The notes below the pieces were generated by a model. It saw only the letters and a list, made by a program, of their open reading frames with translations, ran no database searches and was not told the DNA's origin. Below are positions 40,692 through 49,718 of a DNA stretch of 56,698 bases, one piece after another. The DNA is taken from assembly GCA_903920695.1 (NCBI GenBank), contig CAIXNB010000103.1:1-56698 (forward strand), in the 5' to 3' direction. This DNA is from an uncultured beta proteobacterium. Its GTDB lineage: Bacteria; Pseudomonadota; Gammaproteobacteria; Burkholderiales; Burkholderiaceae_C. The first letter of the stretch is position 1. Each line of letters starts with the position of its first letter. The translations under genes were made by a program, and so were the position numbers.

Positions 40692-41420
40692 TCAGCCGCC
40701 CCTTGATGAGGATGCGCTTGATTTACGCGTACTGGCTTTAGCTGATTTGACGGGCTGTATACCGCGGGCCAGGAATCCGGAAAATATGTCGGCCACCTGC
40801 GCGCCAGACAGACCGCCTTCGGTGTGAAACCATTTAGGGATGGTGATGACAGCGCCCATGAACCAGAACACCGCCAGCTTGCAGTCACAAGGGGCAATAG
40901 AGCCATCGCGAACGCCGTCTTCGAGCACTTGACGCAGTTCTCGGTCGAACTGCCGGCGCCGTGCAGTTATCTTTTTTTGGTCGGCTGGCGTCATTGACCC
41001 AAAATCATGCAGGATCGCAGGCGCGCCCATTTCATTGGTCAGGAGCGAGACGTAGTTCTTGATAAACGTTGTGACCCGGTCATAGCCGGTGGACTCTGCA
41101 GCGATGGCCTCTCGCAGGACTCGATCACCGATGCTCATCGCGAGTTCGTGGCACTCGTATATCAGTTCTTGTTTGTTCTTGAAGTAATAGTACAGCGCCG
41201 GCTTGGTAACGTTTAGAGTCGTCGCAATATCGTCAAGGGAGACATTCTTGTCGCCATGCCGACCAAAGGCGCGCGCAGCTTCAGCAATGACTGCGTCCTT
41301 CTTGAGTCGGTACTGATCGTCCGCGCTGTCCACGGCATCGTTCCACCTCTTAAGCTTGACAGCGCGTTTTTTTGTGGCGCGGACCAATCCAGGGGGTTTT
41401 CCGAGGGTTTGCTTGCTCAT
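40692..41420 (-). CDS. TetR-family transcriptional regulator
   Basis: A 242-residue regulator. Basic residues at the N-terminus precede a TetR DNA-binding domain (~45-95) with AEAARAFGRHGDKNVSLDDI and NVTKPALYYYFKNKQELIYE. The ligand domain is followed by a Lys/Ser-rich tail. The style resembles KstR2-like and fatty-acid-degradation TetR proteins that sense acyl-CoA intermediates. ATG 41420 is chosen over the upstream in-frame TTG. It lies at the downstream end of the module B operon (117 bases after the acyl-CoA dehydrogenase). It is the best candidate to bind the palindromes at 51830 and 52983. Confidence 0.88.
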   Translation of the reverse strand: MSKQTLGKPPGLVRATKKRAVKLKRWNDAVDSADDQYRLKKDAVIAEAARAFGRHGDKNVSLDDIATTLNVTKPALYYYFKNKQELIYECHELAMSIGDRVLREAIAAESTGYDRVTTFIKNYVSLLTNEMGAPAILHDFGSMTPADQKKITARRRQFDRELRQVLEDGVRDGSIAPCDCKLAVFWFMGAVITIPKWFHTEGGLSGAQVADIFSGFLARGIQPVKSAKASTRKSSASSSRGG

Positions 41421-41537
41421 GGTGTCTTTCAATCCCAAATCCAAAAGTATTTGTGCGCTACGCTAGCTTCGATGTTGCCCTAGAGGCTCTGTGATCGCGC
41501 ACTGAAATGGCCCAAAAGAGGTCGATGCGGTACGCCT

Positions 41538-42683
41538 TCAAAGGATATGGCGGGCAATGATCAGCTTCTGTATATGGCTGGTGCCTTCGTAGATCTTGGT
41601 CACGCGCACATCACGGTAAAAGCGCTCCACCGGGAAGTCATTGACGTAACCGTAGCCACCGTGCACCTGGATCGCAGCCGAGCAAACCTTTTCCGCTATT
41701 TCGCTGGCAAACAGCTTGGCCATTGCAGCTTCCTTGATGGCGGGCAGGCCCGCGTCCGTGAGGCGTGCTGCGTACAGTGTGAACTGGCGTGCCACCTCAA
41801 CCTGCGTAGCCATATCGGCAAGGTCAAAACTCACCGCTTGCAACTCCGAGATCGGTTTGCCATAGGCTACCCGCTCCTTCGCATAGCTAACTGCCGCTTC
41901 AAGTGCGGCGCGTGCAATGCCAACTGCCAGAGCGGCGATTGCGATACGACCGTCCGATAGCAGACTCAGCACCTTCGCATAGCCGTGACCTTCCTCACCC
42001 ACCATGTCTTGCACTGGCACACGCAGGTTGTCCATCTGGATCTGGGCCGTGTGGGCTGTATGTTGGCCCATTTTGTTCTCCACACGCAAACACTGGTAGC
42101 CGGGGTCTTTCGGGTCGGCGATGAAGAGGCTGAAGCGGTGACGCGTACCCGGTTCACCTGTGGCAGCCACAACAAATGCAAATCCGGCCTCACTTCCGTT
42201 GGAAATCCATTGCTTACTGCCGTTGAGCAGATAGTGGTCTCCGACTCGCGTGGCAGTAGCGCGAATGGCTGCTGTGTCGGAGCCGGCATGGGGCTCTGAA
42301 AGCAGAAATGCACCAATGCGATTGGCACTGGCCAGGTCGGGCAGATAGCGTCGCATCTGCTCTTCGCTACCGTGTGAACGAAGCACATGCGAGGACGAGT
42401 TGTGCACATGCATGATGGTGGCGAATCCACCGTCGGCCGCAGCAAACTCCTCGATAGCTAAACAGTATTCCACGAACGTCAGCCCAGAACCGCCGTAAGC
42501 CTGGGGTGCAAGCATTCCCATGAATCCGAGTTCGGCTACAGCCTTGATTTCGTCGCTGGGCCAGGCACTGCTGCGATCGCGCGCAGCGGCCGTGGTGGCC
42601 ACCACCTCCATCGCCACACGGCGAGCGGACTCCCGAATCAGGACCTCCTGCTCGCTCAATAATGCATTTGAAATACTGCTCAT
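41538..42683 (-). CDS. Acyl-CoA dehydrogenase, module B
   Basis: A 381-residue acyl-CoA dehydrogenase of the short/branched-chain style. AFLLSEPHAGSDTAAIRATAT and NGSKQWISNGSEAGFAFV are the FAD-contact segments, GRIAIAALAVGIARAALEAA and QVHGGYGYVNDFPVERFYRD are in the C-terminal helices, and KIYEGTSHIQKLIIAR holds the catalytic Glu. ATG 42683 follows CAAGGACAGAAA. It closes the liv-type operon, 45 bases after livF, so import and first oxidation step are probably co-expressed. Confidence 0.92.
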   Translation of the reverse strand: MSSISNALLSEQEVLIRESARRVAMEVVATTAAARDRSSAWPSDEIKAVAELGFMGMLAPQAYGGSGLTFVEYCLAIEEFAAADGGFATIMHVHNSSSHVLRSHGSEEQMRRYLPDLASANRIGAFLLSEPHAGSDTAAIRATATRVGDHYLLNGSKQWISNGSEAGFAFVVAATGEPGTRHRFSLFIADPKDPGYQCLRVENKMGQHTAHTAQIQMDNLRVPVQDMVGEEGHGYAKVLSLLSDGRIAIAALAVGIARAALEAAVSYAKERVAYGKPISELQAVSFDLADMATQVEVARQFTLYAARLTDAGLPAIKEAAMAKLFASEIAEKVCSAAIQVHGGYGYVNDFPVERFYRDVRVTKIYEGTSHIQKLIIARHIL

Positions 42684-42728
42684 TTTCTGTCCTTGTTGAT
42701 GGGTAGCTTCCTACGGATTACGTGGGCT

Positions 42729-43523
42729 TCAGCCCAGCCAGCGCTTGCGACGTCGGTAATGCTTCATGTCGCGGTAGTTCTTGCGCTCGCCTTCCATCGT
42801 CAAGCCCAAATAAAACTCGCGAACGTCCTCGTTGGTCTTGAGGTTGCTGGCAAGTCCCTCTAGCACGATGCGCCCACTCTCCATGACGTAGCCATAGTCG
42901 GCCAATTCCAACGCGACCCTGGTGTTTTGCTCCACAATTAGCAGCGTAAGTCCACGCGCTTTTAGCTGTGCAAGCAAGGCATACACTTCCTCCACCATCA
43001 GCGGGGCCAAACCCAGTGAGGGCTCGTCGATCAGTATCAGCTTTGGGTCGGCCATCAGCGCACGCGCAATCACCAGCATCTGCTGCTCGCCGCCCGACAG
43101 GTAGCCGGCTGTTCGATGCCGCAGTGCCGCCAGACGGCTAATTTGGGAATAAACATCTTCCAGCCGATTCCTGGCGCCGCGACCGTTGCTCATATGGCCG
43201 CCCACCACCAGGTTTTGCTCTACCGTCATGTGACGCAGAACCTTCCTGCCTTCCATCACATGCACGATTCCACGACGAACCACATCATTGGGTTCGGCAC
43301 CGGTGATGTCCTTTCCGCAGAAAGTAACGGTGCCAGCCGTCACCCGGCCATCTTCTGTCTTGATCAGATTGGAGATGGCCTTGAGTGTGGTGCTCTTGCC
43401 AGCGCCATTTGCCCCGAGTAACGTTACGCACTGCCCCTCGGGCACCTTGGTGGATATGCCTTTCACCGCGAGGATCACGTCGCTGTACAGCACTTCTACG
43501 TTATTGAGTTCAAGCACATGCAT
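42729..43523 (-). CDS. livF: Branched-chain-type ABC transporter ATP-binding protein LivF
   Basis: A 264-residue ATPase: Walker A GANGAGKSTTLKA, signature YLSGGEQQMLVIARALM, Walker B LILIDEPSLGLAP, and the LivF-specific MEGRKVLRHMTVEQNL. CTGGAG abuts the ATG at 43523, so translation may really start at the GTG two codons later. The C-terminus has a basic extension (KHYRRRKRWLG), a little longer than usual. With livG, livH, livM and the binding protein it completes an importer embedded in the catabolic operon. Confidence 0.93.
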   Translation of the reverse strand: MHVLELNNVEVLYSDVILAVKGISTKVPEGQCVTLLGANGAGKSTTLKAISNLIKTEDGRVTAGTVTFCGKDITGAEPNDVVRRGIVHVMEGRKVLRHMTVEQNLVVGGHMSNGRGARNRLEDVYSQISRLAALRHRTAGYLSGGEQQMLVIARALMADPKLILIDEPSLGLAPLMVEEVYALLAQLKARGLTLLIVEQNTRVALELADYGYVMESGRIVLEGLASNLKTNEDVREFYLGLTMEGERKNYRDMKHYRRRKRWLG

Positions 43524-43574
43524 CTCCAGTTAAAAAAGCGCAGGGAGTACAGGACCCCCTGCGCTAGCTTGCAA

Positions 43575-44840
43575 TCACCACTTGGAAATTACAGGGACGG
43601 GTACGTTTTGTTCGACGATCTTGTACTTGCCGTTTTCCACCGTAGCGATGTTGACGCTCATACCCACGGTTGGAAACGGTGCATCCTTGCCGTACTGAAT
43701 TGACGGCAAGATGCCAAAGCTGCGTTCAGTAGGAAGTGGCTGGGTCAGCATCGCTGTGCGCACGTCCTCGCCGGTCACCCCTTTGGCACCCTTGGCCTTG
43801 ACCGCCTGCTCAAATGCTCGGGCGGTAATCATGCCTTGACTCAAACCCATGATGCAGGGCGTGGTGTAGCTCACGTCCGCCTTGTAGGTGGTGCGCAGCT
43901 TGTCGAAGAAAGCGCGAGCGCTGGTCTTGTCGTCGGTCGGCATGGCCATGCCGTAGACCTCATAGTTGCCCTCCATTTGGTTCAGGTCACCAATGGCCTT
44001 TCCGGAGGAGAGCAATCCGTTGTGCGCTGAGACCACGATCGGAATGTTGGTCTTGCCCAGGCTTTGCAAAGCGCGACGCGCGGCCACGACAGAAGCCGTA
44101 TTGTTGAACACCTGCAGGATCGTGGCACCCTTGCGCACCAAGCGGCCGACCTGTTGGGTCAGGTCGGTCGGTTGGGCTTCGGTATAAATGGTTTCCAACA
44201 CTTCCAGCGTTTGCGGGTTGTCCTTGGCGAACTTCTCTGTCCCCTTGTGTATATCGACATAGGCTGGCGACACTTCAGAAGAGATAACGCCGACCTTGAT
44301 CGGGCCACTTACACCGCGTTTTTTATGCAGCCATTGGTAAAAGGCAGCGACTTCATGCGGGTAGGTTGCGCGGGCGTTGAAAACCCAGCTATCAGGCTTC
44401 CAGGCGAAACCGTAGCCGGCAGTGGCAATGATCAACGGCACTTTGTCAGTTGGCAGGCGCTGTTGCAAGGCTGCGGTGTCGGGCCCCCCAACGCCCAGGA
44501 TGGCAATCGGATTGAGTTCGGATTTCACCCCGGGCCAAAGGCTGGCGATCTGCGCCACATCGTAGTGGGAGTCGTACTCCTTAATTTTCAGGGCAGCACC
44601 CATTGACTTGCCGACCTCTTCGTTCCACCAATCAAGAACCCCCTTGCGACAGCCTGTGATGTCTTTCATCACGTCGGCATAAGGCCCGGTAAAGTCGGCC
44701 ATGCCAGCCACGTTGTAAGTGGTTTGAGCCTGCACTGAGGTCAGGCCCAGCAAGGCCGCAGCGCCCAGTGCGGCAGCACCTAGTTGAGCACCGCGGCTGG
44801 CGCGGGTGCGTGCCTTAACAGTTTTCTTGTCACACTTCAT
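43575..44840 (-). CDS. Branched-chain-type ABC transporter substrate-binding protein (LivK-like), module B
   Basis: A 421-residue periplasmic binding protein. A long basic N-region (MKCDKKTVKARTRASRG) and hydrophobic core end at VQAQ, a signal peptidase site. The mature part begins YNVAGMADFTGPYADVM and shows the type I fold, with VFNNTASVVAARRAL and NIPIVVSAHNG. ATG 44840 follows AAGGAGACAAGC. The upstream open frame to 44969 overlaps the leader only. It sits between livM and livF, with gaps of 80 and 51 bases. The ligand is presumably the acid degraded by the cluster rather than an amino acid (inference from context). Confidence 0.92.
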   Translation of the reverse strand: MKCDKKTVKARTRASRGAQLGAAALGAAALLGLTSVQAQTTYNVAGMADFTGPYADVMKDITGCRKGVLDWWNEEVGKSMGAALKIKEYDSHYDVAQIASLWPGVKSELNPIAILGVGGPDTAALQQRLPTDKVPLIIATAGYGFAWKPDSWVFNARATYPHEVAAFYQWLHKKRGVSGPIKVGVISSEVSPAYVDIHKGTEKFAKDNPQTLEVLETIYTEAQPTDLTQQVGRLVRKGATILQVFNNTASVVAARRALQSLGKTNIPIVVSAHNGLLSSGKAIGDLNQMEGNYEVYGMAMPTDDKTSARAFFDKLRTTYKADVSYTTPCIMGLSQGMITARAFEQAVKAKGAKGVTGEDVRTAMLTQPLPTERSFGILPSIQYGKDAPFPTVGMSVNIATVENGKYKIVEQNVPVPVISKW

Positions 44841-44920
44841 GCTTGTCTCCTTGTAATAAACGCTGCTCAACGTAATGCAACCGCCCGCCAGCGCACGGGA
44901 CAATCGCGGGAACTCCAGAT

Positions 44921-45973
44921 TCAATACGGGTAAGGCCACATCCGATAGCTCCGCTTGATGATGTCCCACCGGTGCATCAATCCGCGTGGCTCAAAAATCA
45001 GGAAACCGGCAATAATTCCGCCCAGGAAAATGTTCATCGCCGCAAACACCATATCGCCGCTGAGGAAGCTGAAGTTCGCCACCAGCGACGGTCCGATGCT
45101 GGTGATGGTCTCCTGCGAGAACCGGATAACGAACACACCAACCAGTGCGCCTGTAACCGAGCCCATGCCGCCAACGATGATCATCGCGATGAACCAGATG
45201 GACTGGATCAAGGTGAATTGGTCGATTGCCACAAAACGCACGTAGTAGGCCCAAAGCCCGCCGCCGATGCCGGCATAGAAGGATCCCAGCAGGAAAGCAA
45301 GCGCCTTGGTGCGCACCACGTTGATGCCCATCATTCCGGAGGCCACGTCATCATCCCGTACGGCCGAAAACGCCCGCCCATGCCGGCTGCGCGCCACACC
45401 GTAGGCGCCGGCAATCATGATGGTGGCAACCACCAGGCAAAAGTAATAGATTGAAATGTCGGTGTTAATCACAAAGCCGAACCATTTGGCGGGCTCCAGC
45501 GTAATGCCGTTGGAGCCGCCCAGCCAAGACTGGGGCAGATTGAGAACCAGAAAATGAAACAGGATTTGTGCGGCAATCGTGGTCAGGGCCAGATAAAATC
45601 CCTTGATGCGCACGGCGGCCAATCCAAAGATGAGGCCGAACAGGGCGGCTGCGACACCGCCCAGCGGCATGGCTATCCAGAACGGCAAAGTCAGCTTGCT
45701 TGAAAACAAGGCGGTCGCATAGGCACCCACGCCCATGAAGGCAGCCTGGCCCATGTTGATCTGTCCCGCCATCCCGGTGTTGATCTGCAAACCAATCACC
45801 ACGACAGCGGTAATCAGCATCGAAGTCATGACCGCAACAACGCGGGCATCCGCCATGAACGGCAACGAAAACATGGCCATGATGAACAACAGCAGCGTGA
45901 TGGCCTGCTTACGGGTGCGGATCAGTGCCTGATCCTTGGCGAACGAAGTCGCGAATACGCCTGCGGGATCCAT
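44921..45973 (-). CDS. livM: Branched-chain-type ABC transporter permease LivM
   Basis: A 350-residue inner-membrane protein with about nine to ten hydrophobic segments. The LivM hallmarks are NTGMAGQINMGQAAFMGVGAY near residue 65, FGLAAVRIKGFYLALTTIAAQ, and the EAA-like cytoplasmic loop GRAFSAVRDDDVASGMMGI. The C-terminus (GLMHRWDIIKRSYRMWPYPY) is typical. The start follows GAGAGGGTGTAATC and lies two bases after the livH stop. It forms the translocation pore with LivH. Confidence 0.94.
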   Translation of the reverse strand: MDPAGVFATSFAKDQALIRTRKQAITLLLFIMAMFSLPFMADARVVAVMTSMLITAVVVIGLQINTGMAGQINMGQAAFMGVGAYATALFSSKLTLPFWIAMPLGGVAAALFGLIFGLAAVRIKGFYLALTTIAAQILFHFLVLNLPQSWLGGSNGITLEPAKWFGFVINTDISIYYFCLVVATIMIAGAYGVARSRHGRAFSAVRDDDVASGMMGINVVRTKALAFLLGSFYAGIGGGLWAYYVRFVAIDQFTLIQSIWFIAMIIVGGMGSVTGALVGVFVIRFSQETITSIGPSLVANFSFLSGDMVFAAMNIFLGGIIAGFLIFEPRGLMHRWDIIKRSYRMWPYPY

Positions 45974-45975
45974 GA

Positions 45976-46860
45976 TTACACCCTCTCAATTGTTTTCCAA
46001 CCGAACATGCCGGTAGGACGGATCAACAGCATCAGCAACATGATGATGAAGGGGAAGACCGAGCCGATGGCCCCGCCCACGAGCGGGTCCAGATAGGCTG
46101 AAGCGAGCCCCTGCACGATGCCCACCAGCAGACCGGCCAGCAGCAAACCTGCCAATGACTCCAGCCCGGCCAGCAAAGCCACTGGCAGTGCCGTCATGCC
46201 AATGTCAGAACTCATCATGTTGATGGAGCGGCCACTGAGGTGCACCATCGCCCCGAGGGTGGACAGAACCGCGCCGAGAACCCATGCAAACGCGATGGAG
46301 CGCTGCACTGAAATTCCCATCGACATCGCCACTTGATGATCTTCGGCCACGGCAGTCATGGTCAGGCCGGCGCGGGTGCGGTTGAAGAACCACGACAGGC
46401 CCAAGCCGATCAGAACGGTCATGATGCCGCCATACAGCATCGAGCGCGAGACCATGATGTCGCCCAGGATGATCGGAGTCAGCGGAAAGATAATCGGAAA
46501 CGCCCGAACCTGAGGACCGAAGAGCACAAGGACCAGACCGCGGATCAGGATCAACAGCCCGATGGTCACCATCACCATCGAGAACACCGATTCACCCACC
46601 AGGCGGGCGAAGAAAATGCGCTCGATCAGGAAGCCAAACAGCGCTGAAGCCGCAAAAGACAATGGCAATCCGATCCAGATCGGCAAGCCGAGCTGGATGA
46701 TGGTCCACCACACCATGTAGCCGCCAAAGACGACCAACTCGCCCTGCGCGAAATTGAACACCTTGGAGGCGCGGTAGATCACCACGAAGCCCATCGCGAT
46801 TAATGCATACAGCAAGCCTGACAGCGCACCGTTGATGAGGTAATTGGCAAAGTCGATCAT
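45976..46860 (-). CDS. livH: Branched-chain-type ABC transporter permease LivH
   Basis: A 294-residue inner-membrane protein. It has the usual eight-helix pattern, starting INGALSGLLYALIAMGFVVIYRA. ASKVFNFAQGELVVFGGYMVW is diagnostic for LivH, and the EAA-type loop is MTAVAEDHQVAMSMGISVQR. ATG 46860 follows GGGAGAAACGC and overlaps the stop of the acyl-CoA ligase gene by four bases, so transporter and ligase are translationally coupled. Confidence 0.94.
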   Translation of the reverse strand: MIDFANYLINGALSGLLYALIAMGFVVIYRASKVFNFAQGELVVFGGYMVWWTIIQLGLPIWIGLPLSFAASALFGFLIERIFFARLVGESVFSMVMVTIGLLILIRGLVLVLFGPQVRAFPIIFPLTPIILGDIMVSRSMLYGGIMTVLIGLGLSWFFNRTRAGLTMTAVAEDHQVAMSMGISVQRSIAFAWVLGAVLSTLGAMVHLSGRSINMMSSDIGMTALPVALLAGLESLAGLLLAGLLVGIVQGLASAYLDPLVGGAIGSVFPFIIMLLMLLIRPTGMFGWKTIERV

Positions 46861-48824
46861 GCGTTTCTCCCGGACTGAATGGCGCCCAGCTTCGCCGGCG
46901 TGAAGCCCTCTGAGTCATGAACGAAAACCAGGGCCTGAAAATGGCTGAGCCGCCCGTCCTGGTAGGTCACAGGAATTTCGATCTGTACTTCCGTCGAGCC
47001 GTCGTAAAGGCCTTCGATCACGGAGCGATACCGTTCATGCAAAAACTCGCGTCGCAGTTTGCGTGAACGGGTCAATTCACCTTCGTCCGGGTCAAGCTCC
47101 TTGGGAAAGTTGGCAAAGCGCTGAACACGCGCATGCTTGGGCAGGAAATGGTTGACCCTGGCAATTTCCTGACGCAACAAGGCTGCAATCTCAGGCTTTT
47201 GTGACAGGTCAGTGAAGGTGGAAAACCCGATCCGCTTGTCTTCAGCCCAACGGGACAACACGTTCATATCAATGTTGATGAGGGCCGCCACAAAGTCGCG
47301 TGTCTCGTCGCCCACCGTCATGATGTCCTTGATGAAGGGGCTGAAGCGCAACCGGGTTTCCACAAACTGCGGCGGAAAGGTCTCGCCCGAGCGCAGTCGC
47401 TTGAGGTCGGCAAGGCGTTCCAGAAAAACCAGTTCTCCCAGTTCGGTCTTGGTAACAGCATCACCGGTATGGAACCAGCCATCCTTCACTTTCGATTCAA
47501 TCGAGCCTTCGCGCCGGTAATAGCCCAGGAATGGGCTACCGCCCCGGATTTGAAGCTCACCGTCAGTGCTCATGCGCCATTCCAGGGGTGGGCCCACATC
47601 CGGATGAGCCTGCATCCAGTGGCCAACCGTTTCAAGGTCAAAGCGATCGCTCTGGTGACACGTCAGCAGGCCGGTTTCGGTGGAGCCGTAAATATTGCGA
47701 AGGGGCACACCCATGGCGTGGAACATGCGAAATACGTCGGGTGCCATTGTGGCGCCACCACAGCTGGCGCTGCGCAGTCGCGTCAACCCCAACTGATCGC
47801 GCAGCGGCCGCAGCACCAGGGCTTCAGCCAAGGGGAACAGCAAGCGGTCCCACAGCCGAATGGGCTTGCCGTCAAGCCGATTCACGTTGACGGCATGGCC
47901 CACCCGCAGGCCCCATTCGTAAATGCCACGCCTTACCGGGCCGGCATCAAGCATGTGCGCCTGCACCGAGGAAGCCATGCTCTCCCACTGGCGCGGCGCA
48001 AAGATCATGGCCTCGACCGCAAGTTCGCGGATATTGGCCAGCACCTGATCTGGCCCTTCAGGAAAGTTGACCACCATGGGCAAAGCCATGCCCACGGTAA
48101 TTCCATTGAACTGCTCCGTGGCCCAGGCCGGCGCGATGTAGCTCAAATACTCCATGCCGGGTATGGCATTGGTCCCGTCAATCAGCCGCTGAGCGTTGTC
48201 AACCAGGAACTTGTGGGTCAGGATCACGCCCTTGGGCTTGCCGGTGGTGCCCGAGGTGTACGACAGCACAGCAATGTCTTCCGGGGAGCCTGCATCCAGC
48301 AGCGAGCTGTAAAGCCTGGCGTCCCGGCTGTGCTCCTTGCTGCCCCGTGTCTGCACGGCTACAAAGGTTTGCAGGATTGGCGCTTCGTAGGACCACATGC
48401 CGGTGTCGTCCCAGTAAACAATGTGACGAAGCAGCGGCAGACGGGCGCAAACATCGAGCGCTTTATCGACCTGCTCCTGATCCTGCGCGAAAACGCACAC
48501 GGTTTCACTGTCATCCAGGAGGTACTGAACTTCTTCGGCCGTCAGGTCGGGGTAAAGCGAGACCACCTTGCAGCCAATGGCCAGCGCGGCAAACTCGGCC
48601 CAGAAGTGCTCGGGCTCGTTCTCACCGATGATCGCTACGGTTTCACCACGCTGAACACCCATCTGGTGCAAGCCCAGTGCGAGATCGCGCACATGGGTTT
48701 GTACCTGCTTGAATGAGTACTCGCGCCAGATGCCGCGGTATTTGTGGCGCTGAGACAATCGCTCGGGCGTACTGTCGGCGTGGCTCTGGAGCAGTTGCGG
48801 CAGTGTATTGATTTCGATCTTCAT
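46857..48824 (-). CDS. Long-chain-type acyl-CoA synthetase (AMP-forming) embedded in the Liv operon
   Basis: A 655-residue ligase of the eukaryote-like ACSL/FadD15 type. SYTSGTTGKPKGVILTHK is the AMP-binding P-loop, YGSTETGLLTCHQ the acyl-adenylate motif, and KDGWFHTGDAV the ATP-binding Asp. ELTRSRKLRREFLHERY is at the place of the catalytic Lys. A C-terminal extension (VTYQDGRLSHFQALVFVHDSE) resembles other Liv-linked ligases. It overlaps livG and livH by four bases each, so it is inserted precisely between transporter genes. This suggests uptake followed by immediate trapping of the imported acid as CoA ester. The substrate is unknown. Confidence 0.9.
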   Translation of the reverse strand: MKIEINTLPQLLQSHADSTPERLSQRHKYRGIWREYSFKQVQTHVRDLALGLHQMGVQRGETVAIIGENEPEHFWAEFAALAIGCKVVSLYPDLTAEEVQYLLDDSETVCVFAQDQEQVDKALDVCARLPLLRHIVYWDDTGMWSYEAPILQTFVAVQTRGSKEHSRDARLYSSLLDAGSPEDIAVLSYTSGTTGKPKGVILTHKFLVDNAQRLIDGTNAIPGMEYLSYIAPAWATEQFNGITVGMALPMVVNFPEGPDQVLANIRELAVEAMIFAPRQWESMASSVQAHMLDAGPVRRGIYEWGLRVGHAVNVNRLDGKPIRLWDRLLFPLAEALVLRPLRDQLGLTRLRSASCGGATMAPDVFRMFHAMGVPLRNIYGSTETGLLTCHQSDRFDLETVGHWMQAHPDVGPPLEWRMSTDGELQIRGGSPFLGYYRREGSIESKVKDGWFHTGDAVTKTELGELVFLERLADLKRLRSGETFPPQFVETRLRFSPFIKDIMTVGDETRDFVAALINIDMNVLSRWAEDKRIGFSTFTDLSQKPEIAALLRQEIARVNHFLPKHARVQRFANFPKELDPDEGELTRSRKLRREFLHERYRSVIEGLYDGSTEVQIEIPVTYQDGRLSHFQALVFVHDSEGFTPAKLGAIQSGRNA

Positions 48825-49621
48825 TGCCCGCCCTCTCCCAGATAAGCTTTCAAGACCACCGGATTGGTTTGGATTTCCCTGGGTGTGCCTTCGGCAATCT
48901 TTCGACCAAAGTCGAGCACCGCAATTCGATCTGCCAGGTCCATCACCACGCCCATGTCGTGCTCGACCAGCACAACGGGGATTCGCTTGGCCTCCCGCAC
49001 GTCAAGAATAAAACGTGCAAGGTCCTCCTTCTCTTCTGTGTTCATGCCGGCCATCGGCTCGTCCATCAACAGTATCTTGGGATCCTGCGCCAGCGCGCGT
49101 CCCAGATCCACCCGCTTGCGCAGTCCATAGCCCAAACCTCCAACCGGTTGATGGCGGATGGACTCGATCTCCAACAACTCGATGATTTCTTCGACCGCCT
49201 CGCGATGCGCAATCTCTTCGCGCCGCGCCGCACCGAAATAAAAGAAGGACTGCATCAGCGTGGATCGCATGTGCAGGTGTCGCCCGACCATGATGTTCTC
49301 GATCACGGTCATGCCTGAAAAAATATGCGTACCCTGAAACGTGCGCGCCAGCCCCATCTGCGCGATCTCGTGAACAGCCAGACCCTGAATGCCTTTTCCA
49401 TCGAGTCGGATTTCGCCTTTTTTCGGCCGGTAAAAGCCGCTCAAGCAGTTCATCAACGACGACTTGCCGGCGCCATTCGGGCCGATGATGGCCAGCAGTT
49501 CGTTGTCCCGGACATCGAGCGACACGTCGTTGAGTGCAATGATTCCGCCAAACTGCATCAAGACATTGTGCGCAGACAACACGATTTCGCCCTGGGCGTC
49601 AGGTGTCGATGCCGTTGTCAT
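48821..49621 (-). CDS. livG: Branched-chain-type ABC transporter ATP-binding protein LivG
   Basis: A 266-residue ATPase: GPNGAGKSSLMNCLSGFY as Walker A, GLARTFQGTHIFSGMTVIEN with the Q-loop, degenerate signature GYGLRKRVDLGRALAQ typical of LivG, and Walker B ILLMDEPMAGMN. ATG 49621 is preceded by GAAGGGGTGGCA; a GTG two codons upstream is possible. It is the first of the transporter genes and lies 97 bases after the SDR gene. The order is livG, ligase, livH, livM, binding protein, livF, acyl-CoA dehydrogenase. Confidence 0.93.
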   Translation of the reverse strand: MTTASTPDAQGEIVLSAHNVLMQFGGIIALNDVSLDVRDNELLAIIGPNGAGKSSLMNCLSGFYRPKKGEIRLDGKGIQGLAVHEIAQMGLARTFQGTHIFSGMTVIENIMVGRHLHMRSTLMQSFFYFGAARREEIAHREAVEEIIELLEIESIRHQPVGGLGYGLRKRVDLGRALAQDPKILLMDEPMAGMNTEEKEDLARFILDVREAKRIPVVLVEHDMGVVMDLADRIAVLDFGRKIAEGTPREIQTNPVVLKAYLGEGGQ

Positions 49622-49718
49622 TGCCACCCCTTCGCTTGCTTGTGCTTGTTCATCTTGTTTCCTCTTTTAGCCGTTGTTGTGTGAACATGGTTCCAGGCAT
49701 GGGCAAGCGCCCTCTTGC

